Assembly (NCBI RefSeq): GCF_027924605.1
Contig: NZ_AP027042.1
Span: 1,713,524 to 1,777,523 of the forward strand
Direction: 5' to 3'
Source: Dyella sp. GSA-30
GTDB lineage: Bacteria; Pseudomonadota; Gammaproteobacteria; Xanthomonadales; Rhodanobacteraceae
DNA length: 64,000 nt
The notes beneath the pieces were generated by a model, which worked only from the letters and a program-made list of their open reading frames with translations, had not been told where the DNA came from and did not search any database. Shown here piece by piece: positions 26,337-34,389 of this stretch (positions are counted from its first letter, which is position 1; each line of letters opens with the position of its first letter). A program made the translations under genes and the position numbers.

Positions 26337-27077
26337 GTGAAGTACCTGGCGATTTTAATGCTGGCCGTAACAGGCGTCGCTCATGCGCAAGTGTTGAGTC
26401 AAAGAAACATTACGGTTAACGGTGACCCCGATTTCATAGAGCGCGTTGTGCAACTTCCTGATGCATCGGGAGCCCAGGTTGTTGTCAAACAAATATTGCG
26501 GACTCAGGCCGACGGTAGCCTGACGTATACGCCCTTGATTCAGCACGAGGAAACGGCGGCTTACTACCGTGGCATGTGCGAGGCAATGGGGGGTAGCACG
26601 CCCTCAAAGGGAGAGAGTACCTGGGGGCCCGATACGCTTACCGGCTTTGCTTGTGACGCCAAAGAGGACAGATTGCATGCCCCGCAAGGTATGCAGAATG
26701 GTGTTTGGCTGAAGAGCACGGATCCTCTGGAGGAGGATGCCTCCCATCAGTCGCAAACAGAAGAAAATTTATTCGGTTCTTTGATTCTGCAAGCGTATGC
26801 GCCGAAGAACTTTGCGATACCTGCCAACCAAAATACATTCTTCTCAGCAAGAGCCCAGGTCATCACCGATACCGCTGGCTACATTGCATCTCGTCTGCAA
26901 GTGGGGGATGGCTGCGTTACCGGTCACCAGGACTGGGTAGGCGCGCATAGCAATCGACTCGTGGAATTCGGCCTCCTGTGTTTCGCAACAGGGAGGGTTC
27001 CGACAATAAATACGGCGGTGACCAGCTGCATGCTCGGTCGTTGCGTAACGGATACGGGGAAAGTAACGGTTATATAG
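26337..27077 (+). CDS. exported protein of unknown function, atypical composition
   Basis: Protein of 246 aa read from a GTG with a textbook GGAGG 6 nt upstream; a longer frame from ATG 26310 lacks a ribosome site. The signal peptide is KYLAILMLAVTGVAHAQ. Its six or so Cys residues suggest disulfides. Base composition and codon use are visibly more AT-rich than in the neighbours (ATT, AAT and AGT codons are common), hinting at recent acquisition. No family is recognised. A strong inverted repeat at 27149 ends the gene on its 3' side. Confidence 0.75.
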   Translation: MKYLAILMLAVTGVAHAQVLSQRNITVNGDPDFIERVVQLPDASGAQVVVKQILRTQADGSLTYTPLIQHEETAAYYRGMCEAMGGSTPSKGESTWGPDTLTGFACDAKEDRLHAPQGMQNGVWLKSTDPLEEDASHQSQTEENLFGSLILQAYAPKNFAIPANQNTFFSARAQVITDTAGYIASRLQVGDGCVTGHQDWVGAHSNRLVEFGLLCFATGRVPTINTAVTSCMLGRCVTDTGKVTVI

Positions 27078-27148
27078 GCTGCATGAGCAGTGATGGTTTA
27101 GTGCTTCTCAGGCTTGAGCGGCCTGACCGACCATCCACCTAGTTCAAA

Positions 27149-27176
27149 GACAAAGGGCTCGGGTGAGCCCTTTGTC
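27149..27176 (-). terminator. intrinsic terminator between clp and the exported-protein gene
   Basis: A perfect 12-bp stem, GACAAAGGGCTC and GAGCCCTTTGTC, with a 4-nt loop. It begins 17 nt past the clp stop on the minus strand, where it is followed by a T-rich run (TTTG), so it mainly serves clp. It may also stop the convergent gene ending at 27077. Confidence 0.75.
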
Positions 27177-27192
27177 CGTGGTTGAGCTGCGC

Positions 27193-27888
27193 TCAGCGCG
27201 TCCCGCGCACCACAATCGTCTTGCCCGACACATCGATCATCCGCTGCTCTTCCAGCTGCTTGAGCACGCGCCCGACCATTTCACGCGAGCAACCGACGAT
27301 GCGGCTGACTTCCTGGCGGGAGATGCGGATCTGGGTGCCGTCCGGGTGGCTCATCGCGTCCGGTTCCTGGCACAGGTCGAGCAGGGTGCGGGAGATGCGG
27401 TTGGTGACGTCCATGAAGGCCATGCGGCTGACCTGGCGCGAGGTGCGCAGCAGACGGTTGGTCAGCTGGGCGCCGATGGCGAACAGGATCTTCGGGCATT
27501 CCTCGCGCAGCGGGCCTTCCATCAGCTGGAACAGGCGCTCGTAGCTGATCTCGGCCATTTCGCAGGCGGTGCGGGTGCGCACCATCGATTCGCGCTGGGC
27601 TTGCTCCACGAACAGACCCATTTCGCCGATGAACTGGCCCCGGCTCAGGTAGGCCAGGATCAGTTCACGGCCCTGTTCGTCCTCGGTACAGACCGCCAGC
27701 GAGCCGTCGATGATGTAGTAAAGGGTGTTGGCCGGGTCCCCAGGGCGGATGATGGCGGTCTTGCCGGGATAGCGCCGACGATGGCAAAGACCCAGAAATC
27801 GCTCCATGGAGGCGGGATCGGGGGCAAAGCCGGAAGGTGCTTGAGAGCGTTCAAAGGCTTGTTGGAGTTGATATTTGAGTTGCGCCAC
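27193..27888 (-). CDS. clp: Clp/CRP-like global transcription regulator
   Basis: CRP/FNR-family regulator of 231 aa. The N-terminal cyclic-nucleotide-binding domain (about 28-135) includes RPGDPANTLYYIIDGS and GEMGLF. The C-terminal helix-turn-helix is SRQEVSRIVGCSREMVGRVLKQL (about 187-209, listed only as a region). In Xanthomonas the orthologue Clp is a virulence and biofilm regulator that releases DNA on binding cyclic di-GMP; the Glu in the RE(S/V) segment after GEMGLF is kept here. It starts at GTG 27888 and is divergent from speD, the same arrangement as in Xanthomonas. Confidence 0.92.
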   Translation of the reverse strand: MAQLKYQLQQAFERSQAPSGFAPDPASMERFLGLCHRRRYPGKTAIIRPGDPANTLYYIIDGSLAVCTEDEQGRELILAYLSRGQFIGEMGLFVEQAQRESMVRTRTACEMAEISYERLFQLMEGPLREECPKILFAIGAQLTNRLLRTSRQVSRMAFMDVTNRISRTLLDLCQEPDAMSHPDGTQIRISRQEVSRIVGCSREMVGRVLKQLEEQRMIDVSGKTIVVRGTR

Positions 27889-28171
27889 GATCTATCCCGA
27901 AGATTTAGTTCAAGCATTGCCCGAAGGCTGATAAACCAGTCCGTCTTTCCCCAGCGGGCATTATGGCAAACTCCCCTACGACTCCGCAGGTTCAGTTTTC
28001 CAGAATTTTGCCGCATACTTCGCAGTCTTTCGGACTGCTGCAGGCTCCTTGTCGCGGTCCGGTCACAAGGGTCGTGGAAGCTAACTCCTTTCACGTCGAA
28101 TTATCCAGCGGGGACCCTTGTCGCTAACCCGCCCTCTAGATTGCCGGACATGCCGGCCATGGAGAGTTGCT

Positions 28172-28957
28172 GTGGTCAAACCACTCCCGCGTCTACGCTT
28201 GCAGGGCTTCAACAACCTGACCAAGGCGCTGAGCTTTAACATTTACGACATCTGCTATGCGGTGTCCGAAGAGCAGCGTACGCGCTACATCGAGTACATC
28301 GATGAGCAGTATGACGCCGATCGCCTGACCCAGATTCTGACGGACGTCGCCGAAATCATCGGTGCCAATATCCTGAACATCGCCCGTCAGGACTACGACC
28401 CGCAGGGTGCGTCGGTCACGATCCTCATTTCCGAGGAACCGGTGGTCGAGAAACTGGGCCGCGACACCATTTCCGGTGCCGTGGTGGCGCATATGGACAA
28501 GAGCCATATCACCGTCCACACCTACCCGGAAACGCACCCGCACAACGGTATCGCGACCTTCCGCGCGGACATCGACGTAGCAACTTGCGGCGTCATCTCT
28601 CCGTTGAAGGCCCTGAACTACCTGATCGACAGCTTCGAGTCGGACATCGTGGTCTGCGATTACCGAGTGCGCGGCTTCACCCGCGACGTGAAGGGCAAGA
28701 AGCACTTCATCGACCATAAGATCAACTCGGTGCAGGACTATCTGGCGCGCCACATTCGCCAGAAGTACGAGATGTTCGACGTCAACGTCTACCAGGAAAA
28801 CATCTTCCACACGAAGATGCACATCAAGGACTTCGACCTCGACACCTACCTGTTTGAGGCCCATGCGGACGACCTTTCGTTCAAGGAGCGCCAGCGGATC
28901 GAGTCGCTGCTGCGCCGCGAGATCGAAGAGCTCTTCCACGGCCGCAACCTGATGTAA
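28172..28957 (+). CDS. speD: S-adenosylmethionine decarboxylase proenzyme
   Basis: Class 1 (E. coli-type) AdoMet decarboxylase of 261 aa, making the aminopropyl donor for spermidine. The precursor self-cleaves before a Ser that becomes the pyruvoyl group; the site is Lys110-Ser111 in [13 protein letters not shown]. The start is GTG 28172 with GGAGAG 5 nt upstream, giving [18 protein letters not shown], the conserved N-terminus. A strong terminator follows the stop by 3 nt, so it is monocistronic. The 283-nt divergent region upstream is shared with clp. Confidence 0.97.
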   Translation: MVKPLPRLRLQGFNNLTKALSFNIYDICYAVSEEQRTRYIEYIDEQYDADRLTQILTDVAEIIGANILNIARQDYDPQGASVTILISEEPVVEKLGRDTISGAVVAHMDKSHITVHTYPETHPHNGIATFRADIDVATCGVISPLKALNYLIDSFESDIVVCDYRVRGFTRDVKGKKHFIDHKINSVQDYLARHIRQKYEMFDVNVYQENIFHTKMHIKDFDLDTYLFEAHADDLSFKERQRIESLLRREIEELFHGRNLM

Positions 28958-28960
28958 CGA

Positions 28961-28987
28961 AAAACCCCGCCGAAAGGCGGGGTTTTT
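28961..28987 (+). terminator. Rho-independent terminator of speD
   Basis: AAAACCCCGCC - GAAA - GGCGGGGTTTTT: a GC-rich stem with a stable GAAA tetraloop, ending in a T run, directly after the speD stop. Confidence 0.95.
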
Positions 28988-28995
28988 CGTTCTGC

Positions 28996-29058
28996 GCCCT
29001 CTCCCCTGGCTCTGCCGGGGGAGAGGGCCGGGGTGAGGGGGCTGGGTGCTCGCGGAGA
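28996..29058. repeat. half copy of the palindromic intergenic repeat
   Basis: One arm only: CCCTCTCCCC TGGC ... GCC GGGGGAGAGGG followed by GGGGTGAGGGGG. The flank TGGGTGCTCGCGGAGA also follows the copy at 58051 (TGGGTGCTCGCGAAGA), which shows the flank belongs to the mobile or duplicated unit. It lies between the speD terminator and the convergent coq7 gene. Confidence 0.8.
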
Positions 29059-29080
29059 CGCTCCTGGGTAGCCGGGAGCA

Positions 29081-29722
29081 TCAAACCCGATAAGCCACCG
29101 TCTTCATCACCTTCGACATCAACCCCATCACCTGCGGTATCGGTACCGGCAGATCGACGCCGCCGCGTGCCTGCGCGCTCTGGGCATGCCGAATCTCATC
29201 CGCCTGCATCTGCGCCAGAATCGCCCGAGAGCGCTCGTCTCCCTCAGGCAGGCTTTGCAGGTGCTCGGCCAAATGCGCCTCGACCTGGCGCTCGGTCTCC
29301 ACCACAAACCCCAGGCTGACCGGGTCGCCCACGACTGCAGCGACCACGCCGATTGCATAGCTGCCCGCATACCACAGCGGATTGAGCAGGCTGGGGCGGC
29401 TGTCGAGCTCCTTCAGGCGCTCGGCGCACCAGGCCAGGTGGTCGGTTTCCTCGGCTGCCGCATGGAGCAGGTGCTCGCGATTCTCGGGGGTGCGGGCCAA
29501 GGCCGCCTGGCCGACATAAAGCGCCTGTGCGCAGACTTCACCGGTGTGGTTGATCCGCATCAGCCCGGCGGCGTGCCGCCGGGAGGCCTCGTCGAGGTCG
29601 GCTTCGTCCACGGCATGTCCCGGTGACGTTCGTCCGGCCTCCGGTTCGCCGGCCACGGCCTCCATGGCGCGCTCGATGCCGGCTAGCAGGCGGTCCAGGG
29701 GGCTGAGCGTGCGAACGTTCAT
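29081..29722 (-). CDS. coq7: Coq7-type ubiquinone biosynthesis hydroxylase
   Basis: Carboxylate-bridged di-iron monooxygenase of 213 aa for the C6 hydroxylation (demethoxyubiquinone step) of ubiquinone synthesis. The iron ligands are visible in four helices: [25 protein letters not shown] and DEIRHAQ. This Coq7 form replaces the flavin enzyme UbiF in many proteobacteria. It starts at ATG 29722 and is divergent from rplM. No membrane-spanning helix is expected, although the family binds membranes peripherally ([17 protein letters not shown] region). Confidence 0.95.
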   Translation of the reverse strand: MNVRTLSPLDRLLAGIERAMEAVAGEPEAGRTSPGHAVDEADLDEASRRHAAGLMRINHTGEVCAQALYVGQAALARTPENREHLLHAAAEETDHLAWCAERLKELDSRPSLLNPLWYAGSYAIGVVAAVVGDPVSLGFVVETERQVEAHLAEHLQSLPEGDERSRAILAQMQADEIRHAQSAQARGGVDLPVPIPQVMGLMSKVMKTVAYRV

Positions 29723-29832
29723 AACGACTCCATATGCGGTTGCCGGCGGTGTGAGAGGTGACCGACGCTATTGGACGACAGCCGCTCCCGGGCGCCAAGC
29801 CGGCAACCTGTCGCAGTGCGTCCAGGGGTCTT

Positions 29833-29970
29833 TTCAAGCGCCCGGGCAATCATGCTATCATCGCCGACTCGCAGCTCGTCGGACCCGGCGGGCTTGCGCG
29901 ATAGATGAAGGTTCCGTTATCATCTCGCGCCTTTGATTCACTGATTAATGCCAACCGCCTTTGTGGCGGT
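29833..29970 (+). promoter_or_regulatory. rplM promoter and possible L13 autoregulatory leader hairpin
   Basis: TTCAAG (29833-29838) and TATCAT (29856-29861) are 17 nt apart and form a plausible sigma-70 promoter. The resulting leader of about 120 nt ends in a hairpin, ACCGCC-TTTGT-GGCGGT (29954-29970), 17 nt before the rplM ATG. In other gammaproteobacteria the rplM-rpsI leader is a translational operator for L13, so this hairpin is a candidate for the same control; that function is inferred. Confidence 0.5.
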
Positions 29971-29987
29971 AAACCAGGTATTCCGAA

Positions 29988-30416
29988 ATGAAAACGTTCA
30001 GCGCCAAGCCGGAAAGCGTCAAGCGCGATTGGTTTGTGATCGACGCCACGGACAAGACCCTCGGTCGTCTGTCCACCGAGATCGCACGCCGTCTGCGCGG
30101 CAAGCACAAGCCGGAATTCACCCCGCATGTCGACACCGGCGACTACATCGTCGTGGTCAATGCGCAGAAGGTGGCTGTCACCGGCGCCAAGCTGGACGAC
30201 AAGATGTACCACCGCTTCACCGGTTACGTCGGTAACCTGAAGACCACGAGTCTGAAGGACCTGCTGGCGACCCACCCGGAGCGCGTGATCGAAATCGCCG
30301 TCAAGGGCATGCTGCCGAAGAACCCGCTGGGCCGTGCGATGTATCGCAAGCTCAAGGTTTATGGTGGCTCCGAGCATCCGCATACCGCACAGCAGCCGCA
30401 GGCGCTGGAACTCTAA
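29988..30416 (+). CDS. rplM: 50S ribosomal protein L13
   Basis: Large-subunit protein of 142 aa, the usual length. Diagnostic segments are [52 protein letters not shown] and [13 protein letters not shown]. It forms the standard rplM-rpsI operon with a 9-nt gap to rpsI. The start is the ATG at 29988, the only one fitting the family N-terminus. Confidence 0.99.
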   Translation: MKTFSAKPESVKRDWFVIDATDKTLGRLSTEIARRLRGKHKPEFTPHVDTGDYIVVVNAQKVAVTGAKLDDKMYHRFTGYVGNLKTTSLKDLLATHPERVIEIAVKGMLPKNPLGRAMYRKLKVYGGSEHPHTAQQPQALEL

Positions 30417-30425
30417 GGAATCACT

Positions 30426-30818
30426 ATGGCGATCCAGCAAAACTACGGCACCGGCCGCCGCAAGACCTCCGCCGCTCGCGTGTTCCTGCGCAAGGGCAAG
30501 GGCGAAATCACGGTCAATGGCAAGACGCTTGACCAGTTCTTCGGCCGCGAGACCTCGCGCATGATCGTGCGCCAGCCGCTCGAGCTGACCGAGAACACCG
30601 ACAAGTTCGACATCAAGGTCACCGTTGCAGGTGGCGGCATCACCGGCCAGGCCGGCGCCATCCGCCTCGGCATCGCCCGCGCCCTGATCGAATACGACGA
30701 AAGCTTGAAGTCGCCGCTGCGCAAGGCTGGTTTCGTTACCCGCGACGCGCGTGAAGTCGAGCGTAAGAAGGTCGGTCTGCACAAGGCACGCCGCGCCACC
30801 CAGTTCTCGAAGCGCTAA
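30426..30818 (+). CDS. rpsI: 30S ribosomal protein S9
   Basis: Small-subunit protein of 130 aa. It begins with [15 protein letters not shown] and ends with the [17 protein letters not shown] tail, which reaches the P-site tRNA; the terminal Lys-Arg is intact. GGRETSR and [19 protein letters not shown] are conserved. AAGGA lies upstream of the ATG, straight after rplM. Confidence 0.99.
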   Translation: MAIQQNYGTGRRKTSAARVFLRKGKGEITVNGKTLDQFFGRETSRMIVRQPLELTENTDKFDIKVTVAGGGITGQAGAIRLGIARALIEYDESLKSPLRKAGFVTRDAREVERKKVGLHKARRATQFSKR

Positions 30819-30872
30819 TCGCGCTTCGACCTTTCAGTGCTCCAGGTCAGAGCGCACTGATCGGCCCGGTAT

Positions 30873-30946
30873 TGGGAGATCGTCTAACGGTAGGACAACG
30901 GACTCTGACTCCGTTTATCTAGGTTCGAATCCTAGTCTCCCAGCCA
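30873..30946 (+). tRNA. tRNA-Gln (anticodon CTG)
   Basis: Cloverleaf of 74 nt with encoded CCA. The acceptor pairs TGGGAGA with TCTCCCA, the anticodon stem is ACGGA/TCCGT with loop CTCTGAC (anticodon CTG at 30905-30907), and the T arm carries GGTTCGAATCC. The discriminator base is G. The pairing weak at the first acceptor base (T-A) is usual for tRNA-Gln. It is followed at once by a terminator. Confidence 0.97.
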
Positions 30947-30950
30947 AATT

Positions 30951-30982
30951 GAAAAGGGCCCTGAGAAATCAGGGCCCTTTTC
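30951..30982 (+). terminator. Rho-independent terminator after tRNA-Gln
   Basis: GAAAAGGGCCCTGA - GAAA - TCAGGGCCCTTTTC: a perfect 14-bp stem with a GAAA loop, ending in TTTTCTTTT. It starts 4 nt after the tRNA CCA. Confidence 0.95.
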
Positions 30983-31093
30983 TTTTGGGGCACGTCGGCG
31001 CTTGATTTGTCTGTTGGACAACTCGTGCCTTCGAAATGAAGCTTTCGCATCCGGCTTCAATAAGGCTTCACAAGTATGGTATTGGAAGCTGCC

Positions 31094-31597
31094 ATGAAGA
31101 CTCGATCTCCGTTGTTAGCGTTGGTCGGCATCGCCATTTGCTACTCGCCGCTTCAGGCCGCGACGAACCAGGATTGCGCGCGATTGTTACGTTCCGGGCG
31201 GACATGGGATCAGCCTTCGCGCCTATACCTAGACAGCACTGTATGGAGGGCTGCCGGGCTTGTTGTAGATGCGTCGGCCATGCCCATTCAAGGCTTTTCC
31301 TATGCTGAGCATAAATACTGGGTCAGCACTTTCTATAGCGACTATTCACCCGTCGGTCTTGCTCCGCTCAGCAAGAACGGAATCAGGTTGAGTAACGTCA
31401 GGTTTCTGAAAGCGGTGCCGGCCATGGGGAAAGATGAGCCAGCTGTGAAGATGGTCATGTATAGCGACGCACGCGTGAGCTACGCCATCCGTTGTAAGAA
31501 CTCGAACAAGGATAGGCTGGTTGTCGATGTATACGTGAAGATCGACCACAGGGATGCGCTTGCCGAAAGCATTGCTCTGGATGCCAAGGCGAAATAG
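31094..31597 (+). CDS. exported protein of unknown function
   Basis: Protein of 167 aa with a signal peptide (SPLLALVGIAICYSPLQA). I start at ATG 31094, which has GGAAG 6 nt upstream and places the signal peptide at the N-terminus; the frame is open from 31076. The mature part has two Cys residues far apart and ends in a charged tail. No recognised domain. Like the gene at 26337, it is somewhat AT-richer than the neighbourhood. A single-gene unit between two terminators. Confidence 0.72.
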   Translation: MKTRSPLLALVGIAICYSPLQAATNQDCARLLRSGRTWDQPSRLYLDSTVWRAAGLVVDASAMPIQGFSYAEHKYWVSTFYSDYSPVGLAPLSKNGIRLSNVRFLKAVPAMGKDEPAVKMVMYSDARVSYAIRCKNSNKDRLVVDVYVKIDHRDALAESIALDAKAK

Positions 31598-31635
31598 CGC
31601 TGGCTTTTGAGAAGATACTGATTCTGTGGCTGTTC

Positions 31636-31671
31636 CCCCAAGCCTCTGATTATTTGGGGCCTTTTGTTTTT
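31636..31671 (+). terminator. probable terminator after the 31094 gene
   Basis: CCCCAA and TTGGGG pair around a 12-nt loop and are followed by CCTTTTGTTTTT. The stem is short, but the T-rich tail is convincing. It lies about 40 nt after the stop codon. Confidence 0.5.
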
Positions 31672-31687
31672 CAGGATACGCAAATTC

Positions 31688-31936
31688 TTGCGTCAGGTCC
31701 TTCTGCAGGGGCTATACTTCAGTCCCTATGTTCCATGCCCGCCATCGTCCCGAACGATGCGCCGATGACGCATTCATCGGCTTCGGGCGGCACGTTGCCC
31801 TCCTGAGCCTTTCACGCCCTGGCCGTAGCGGAGATCCTCCGCCGGCAGGAAGACGTCTCCGGTTCCGCGCCTGGCGGCCGGGCGGAACCGTTGACGATCC
31901 GCCGCACCGGTCCCCTGGGTTGCGGAGCGCGTGCTC
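31688..31936 (+). promoter_or_regulatory. promoter and highly structured leader of the methyltransferase gene
   Basis: The gap of 339 nt (31598-31936) holds the terminator above and then this leader. TTGCGT (31688) and TATACT (31713) are 19 nt apart and could start transcription near 31725. The transcript would contain three perfect stems: GCCGATGA/TCATCGGC (31761-31781) nested in CCCGAA/TTCGGG (31749-31787); GCGGAG/CTCCGC (31828-31842); and CGGTTCCGC/GCGGAACCG (31860-31890). The last lies 46 nt before the ATG. I do not match it to a riboswitch class I know. A short open frame here (31728-31973) is probably not a gene. Confidence 0.5.
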
Positions 31937-32989
31937 ATGTCCATCAACGAAGAAAAACTCAATGCATTTCTAGGTAAGGCCGTCGGCGACCTCGGCGCCG
32001 CATTCAGCGCGGTGCTTGTCCTGCTCGGCGACGAGCTGGGCTTCTACAAGGCGCTGGCAAAAGAATCCCTGACATCTGCCGAGCTGGCGACACGCGCCAG
32101 CACTAACGAGCGCTATACGCGCGAATGGCTTGGCAACCAGGCCGCTGGCGGCTACGTCGACTACGATGCGGCGTCGGGCAAATACCGGCTCAATGACGAA
32201 CAGGCGGCATGTCTTGCCGATCCCGCCGGCCCGGTCGATTTGTCCGGTGCTTACGAGGTTGCGCTTGCGTTGTTCCACACTTATCCGCGCGTGCGCGATA
32301 ACTTTCGCAGCGGCGCCGGCATGGAGTGGGGCGAACATCATCCCTGCCTGTTTCATGGCACTGAACGGTTCTTCCGCGCGGGCTATAACTCCCATCTGCT
32401 GGGTGCATGGTTGCCGGCGCTTGACGGCGTCGTCGACAAGCTTGCGCGCGGTGGCAAGGTAGCCGACATCGGTTGCGGGCACGGTGCCAGCACGGTGCTT
32501 ATGGCCAAAGCGTTTCCGGCATCGCATTTCGTCGGCTACGACTATCACGCGCCCTCGATCGACGTTGCCCGCGAACGGGCGAAGGCGGCTGGGGTGATCA
32601 ATGCATCGTTCGAGCAGGCGGATGCCTCTCACTACAAGGGCCGCGATTTCGACCTCATCGCCTTCTTCGATTGCCTGCACGACATGGCCGATCCCGATGG
32701 CGCCGCCCGTCATGCGAGAGACGCCTTGAGGGACGACGGCACCTGCATGATCGTCGAGCCGTTCGCCGGCGACAACACGGCGGACAACCTCAACCCAGTG
32801 GGCCGTGTGTATTACGCAGCATCGTCGATGATCTGCGTCCCGGTATCGCTCGCCCGCCATGGTCCGGCACTCGGCGCGCAGGCCGGCGAGGCTCGCCTGC
32901 GCAAGGTGATCGTCGATGCCGGTGGTTTCCGTCGCTTCCGTCGTGCTGCGGAGACACCCTTCAATATCGTATTGGAGGCACGGCCTTAA
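31937..32989 (+). CDS. class I SAM-dependent methyltransferase with winged-helix N-terminus
   Basis: Protein of 350 aa. Residues 1-95 look like the winged-helix dimerisation domain found in Rv2258c-type and O-methyltransferase-like proteins (SAELATRASTNERYTREWL). The Rossmann domain follows with motif I VADIGCGHGAST (about 176-187), an acidic strand YDYHAPSI, and IAFFDCLHDMADP. I use ATG 31937 rather than a GTG 6 nt before it. The substrate is unknown; the fold is used for quinones, polyketides and other small molecules. It has its own structured leader. Confidence 0.88.
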   Translation: MSINEEKLNAFLGKAVGDLGAAFSAVLVLLGDELGFYKALAKESLTSAELATRASTNERYTREWLGNQAAGGYVDYDAASGKYRLNDEQAACLADPAGPVDLSGAYEVALALFHTYPRVRDNFRSGAGMEWGEHHPCLFHGTERFFRAGYNSHLLGAWLPALDGVVDKLARGGKVADIGCGHGASTVLMAKAFPASHFVGYDYHAPSIDVARERAKAAGVINASFEQADASHYKGRDFDLIAFFDCLHDMADPDGAARHARDALRDDGTCMIVEPFAGDNTADNLNPVGRVYYAASSMICVPVSLARHGPALGAQAGEARLRKVIVDAGGFRRFRRAAETPFNIVLEARP

Positions 32990-33155
32990 AGCCTGTCCCG
33001 AGTTTCCCGGCCCCAAAGAAGCCCGCTGTCAGCGGGTCCCTTTCGGGCTGGGAGCGGGAGGCGACCTACGGTGCACGAAAGCAACGGAACACGCTGTCGA
33101 CTGGATCGGGATGCTTTTGATAAAAGGACTGAGCGAAAGAGGCCGAGGCAGCGCC

Positions 33156-33647
33156 GTGTATATAAGGAAGGCGACCATCGATGATGCGCCGACGATTTTC
33201 GCGATTCGCCGCGAGGCGATTCGCGCCCGGTGTCGTGATCACTATCCCTGGCAGGATCTCGAGACATGGACTTCAGGAGGGATGTCCGAAACATTTGCCA
33301 GACGCGTGGTCGATAAGTTCTATGTCGCGGTCACGGCAGAGCACATCGTGGGCACCGGCATGATCGATCTCGCCACGGGAAAGGTCGACGCGGTTTTCGT
33401 GCAGCCCGAATACATGGGGCGTGGCGTTGGGCGCACCATGATGGCGTATCTGGAAGGCCTGGCGATCAGCGAAGGGCTTGAGGACATTCACCTCGATGCC
33501 ACGCTGAATGCCGCACCGTTCTATCGAGCGATGGGCTTCGAAGGTAATGATACGGCCGTGTATGAGTCGTCGCTTGGTGTAAGTCTTGCCTGCGTGCCTA
33601 TGATCAAGCGCCTGGCCCTAGTGCCTTCAGCCGGAGAATGGAAATGA
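33156..33647 (+). CDS. GNAT-family N-acetyltransferase
   Basis: Protein of 163 aa beginning YIRKATIDDAPTIFAIRREAI, a normal GNAT N-terminus. Motif A is VQPEYMGRGVGRTMMAYLE, and motif B is NAAPFYRAMGF. The GTG at 33156 is chosen because GAGG lies 7 nt upstream; an ATG at 33111 is in frame. It is the first gene of a run of three linked by ATGA overlaps. The 166-nt gap before it contains a weak hairpin (CCCGCT/AGCGGG at 33022-33036), which may end the methyltransferase transcript. Confidence 0.87.
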   Translation: MYIRKATIDDAPTIFAIRREAIRARCRDHYPWQDLETWTSGGMSETFARRVVDKFYVAVTAEHIVGTGMIDLATGKVDAVFVQPEYMGRGVGRTMMAYLEGLAISEGLEDIHLDATLNAAPFYRAMGFEGNDTAVYESSLGVSLACVPMIKRLALVPSAGEWK

Positions 33648-34039
33648 CCGCCGATTTCCCAAGTGCCATCCCCGAAATCCCGGTGAGCGATATTCGCGTG
33701 GCGGTCGACCACTACTGCCGAAGCCTCGGGTTCAAGCTGGACTGGGGCGGGGACGAGGAAGGAGGAATTGCAGGCATTTCCCGTGGTTCCTGCCGTATAT
33801 TTCTGACCAACGGCGCTTTCCGTCAGGTCTATGGCAATCCCAAGCCTGTAGTCATCTGGATCAATCTTTCAAGTTGTGAAGAGGTCGACGCCCTGTATCA
33901 GTCATGGACGCACAGGGAGGCGAGGATTGTCGGCGCGCCGGAGCGGAAGCCGTGGAAGCTTTACGAGTTCACGGCCTCCGATCCCGATGGCAATGGGCTG
34001 CGTGTTTTCTATGATTTTGCCTGGGAAGAGCGCGCATGA
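33644..34039 (+). CDS. VOC-family (glyoxalase/bleomycin-resistance-like) protein
   Basis: Protein of 131 aa with the paired beta-alpha-beta-beta-beta pattern: IPVSDIRVAVDHYCRSLGFKLDW at the start and FTASDPDGNGLRVFYDF at the end. Such proteins are metalloenzymes or drug-binding proteins. The ATG at 33644 has GGAG 7 nt upstream and overlaps the GNAT stop. The exact activity is unknown. Confidence 0.88.
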   Translation: MTADFPSAIPEIPVSDIRVAVDHYCRSLGFKLDWGGDEEGGIAGISRGSCRIFLTNGAFRQVYGNPKPVVIWINLSSCEEVDALYQSWTHREARIVGAPERKPWKLYEFTASDPDGNGLRVFYDFAWEERA

Positions 34040-34341
34040 CTGGCTACACCTGCCTGTGGGAATTTTTGGTCGACCCAAAGGGCGAGGCGCAGTTCGTTGA
34101 ACATTACGGCCCGGAAGGAACATGGGTGCGTCTGTTCAAGCAGGCGGAGGGTTTCATCGAAACCCGCCTGCTGAAAGACAAGGATCGGCCAGGGCGGTAC
34201 GTCACGATAGATCGCTGGCTCAGCCTGTCTGCTTATGAGGCGTTCCGCGAACGCTTTGCACAAGCGTATGCAGCACTTGATCGACGCTGTGAGGACCTCA
34301 CGCAATCAGAGACATCATTGGGTGCGTTCCACGATCTCTGA
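34036..34341 (+). CDS. antibiotic-biosynthesis-monooxygenase-like (ABM) domain protein
   Basis: Single-domain protein of 101 aa with a ferredoxin-like ABM pattern: LWEFLVDPKGEAQFVEHYG, then GFIETRLLKDKDRPGRYVTIDRW. ABM proteins include quinone and heme monooxygenases. Its start overlaps the VOC stop (ATGA). Together with the GNAT and VOC genes it makes a small detoxification-like cassette. Confidence 0.8.
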   Translation: MTGYTCLWEFLVDPKGEAQFVEHYGPEGTWVRLFKQAEGFIETRLLKDKDRPGRYVTIDRWLSLSAYEAFRERFAQAYAALDRRCEDLTQSETSLGAFHDL

Positions 34342-34389
34342 TGCCTTCCCGGCGTTCGGTGCGAATACGCCCTGACTTCGCACATGTTT

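Noticed and set aside
31728-31973. Short plus-strand frame in the methyltransferase leader
   Set aside because: Arg/Pro-rich, no ribosome site, and the same DNA forms perfect RNA stems; a leader is the better reading.
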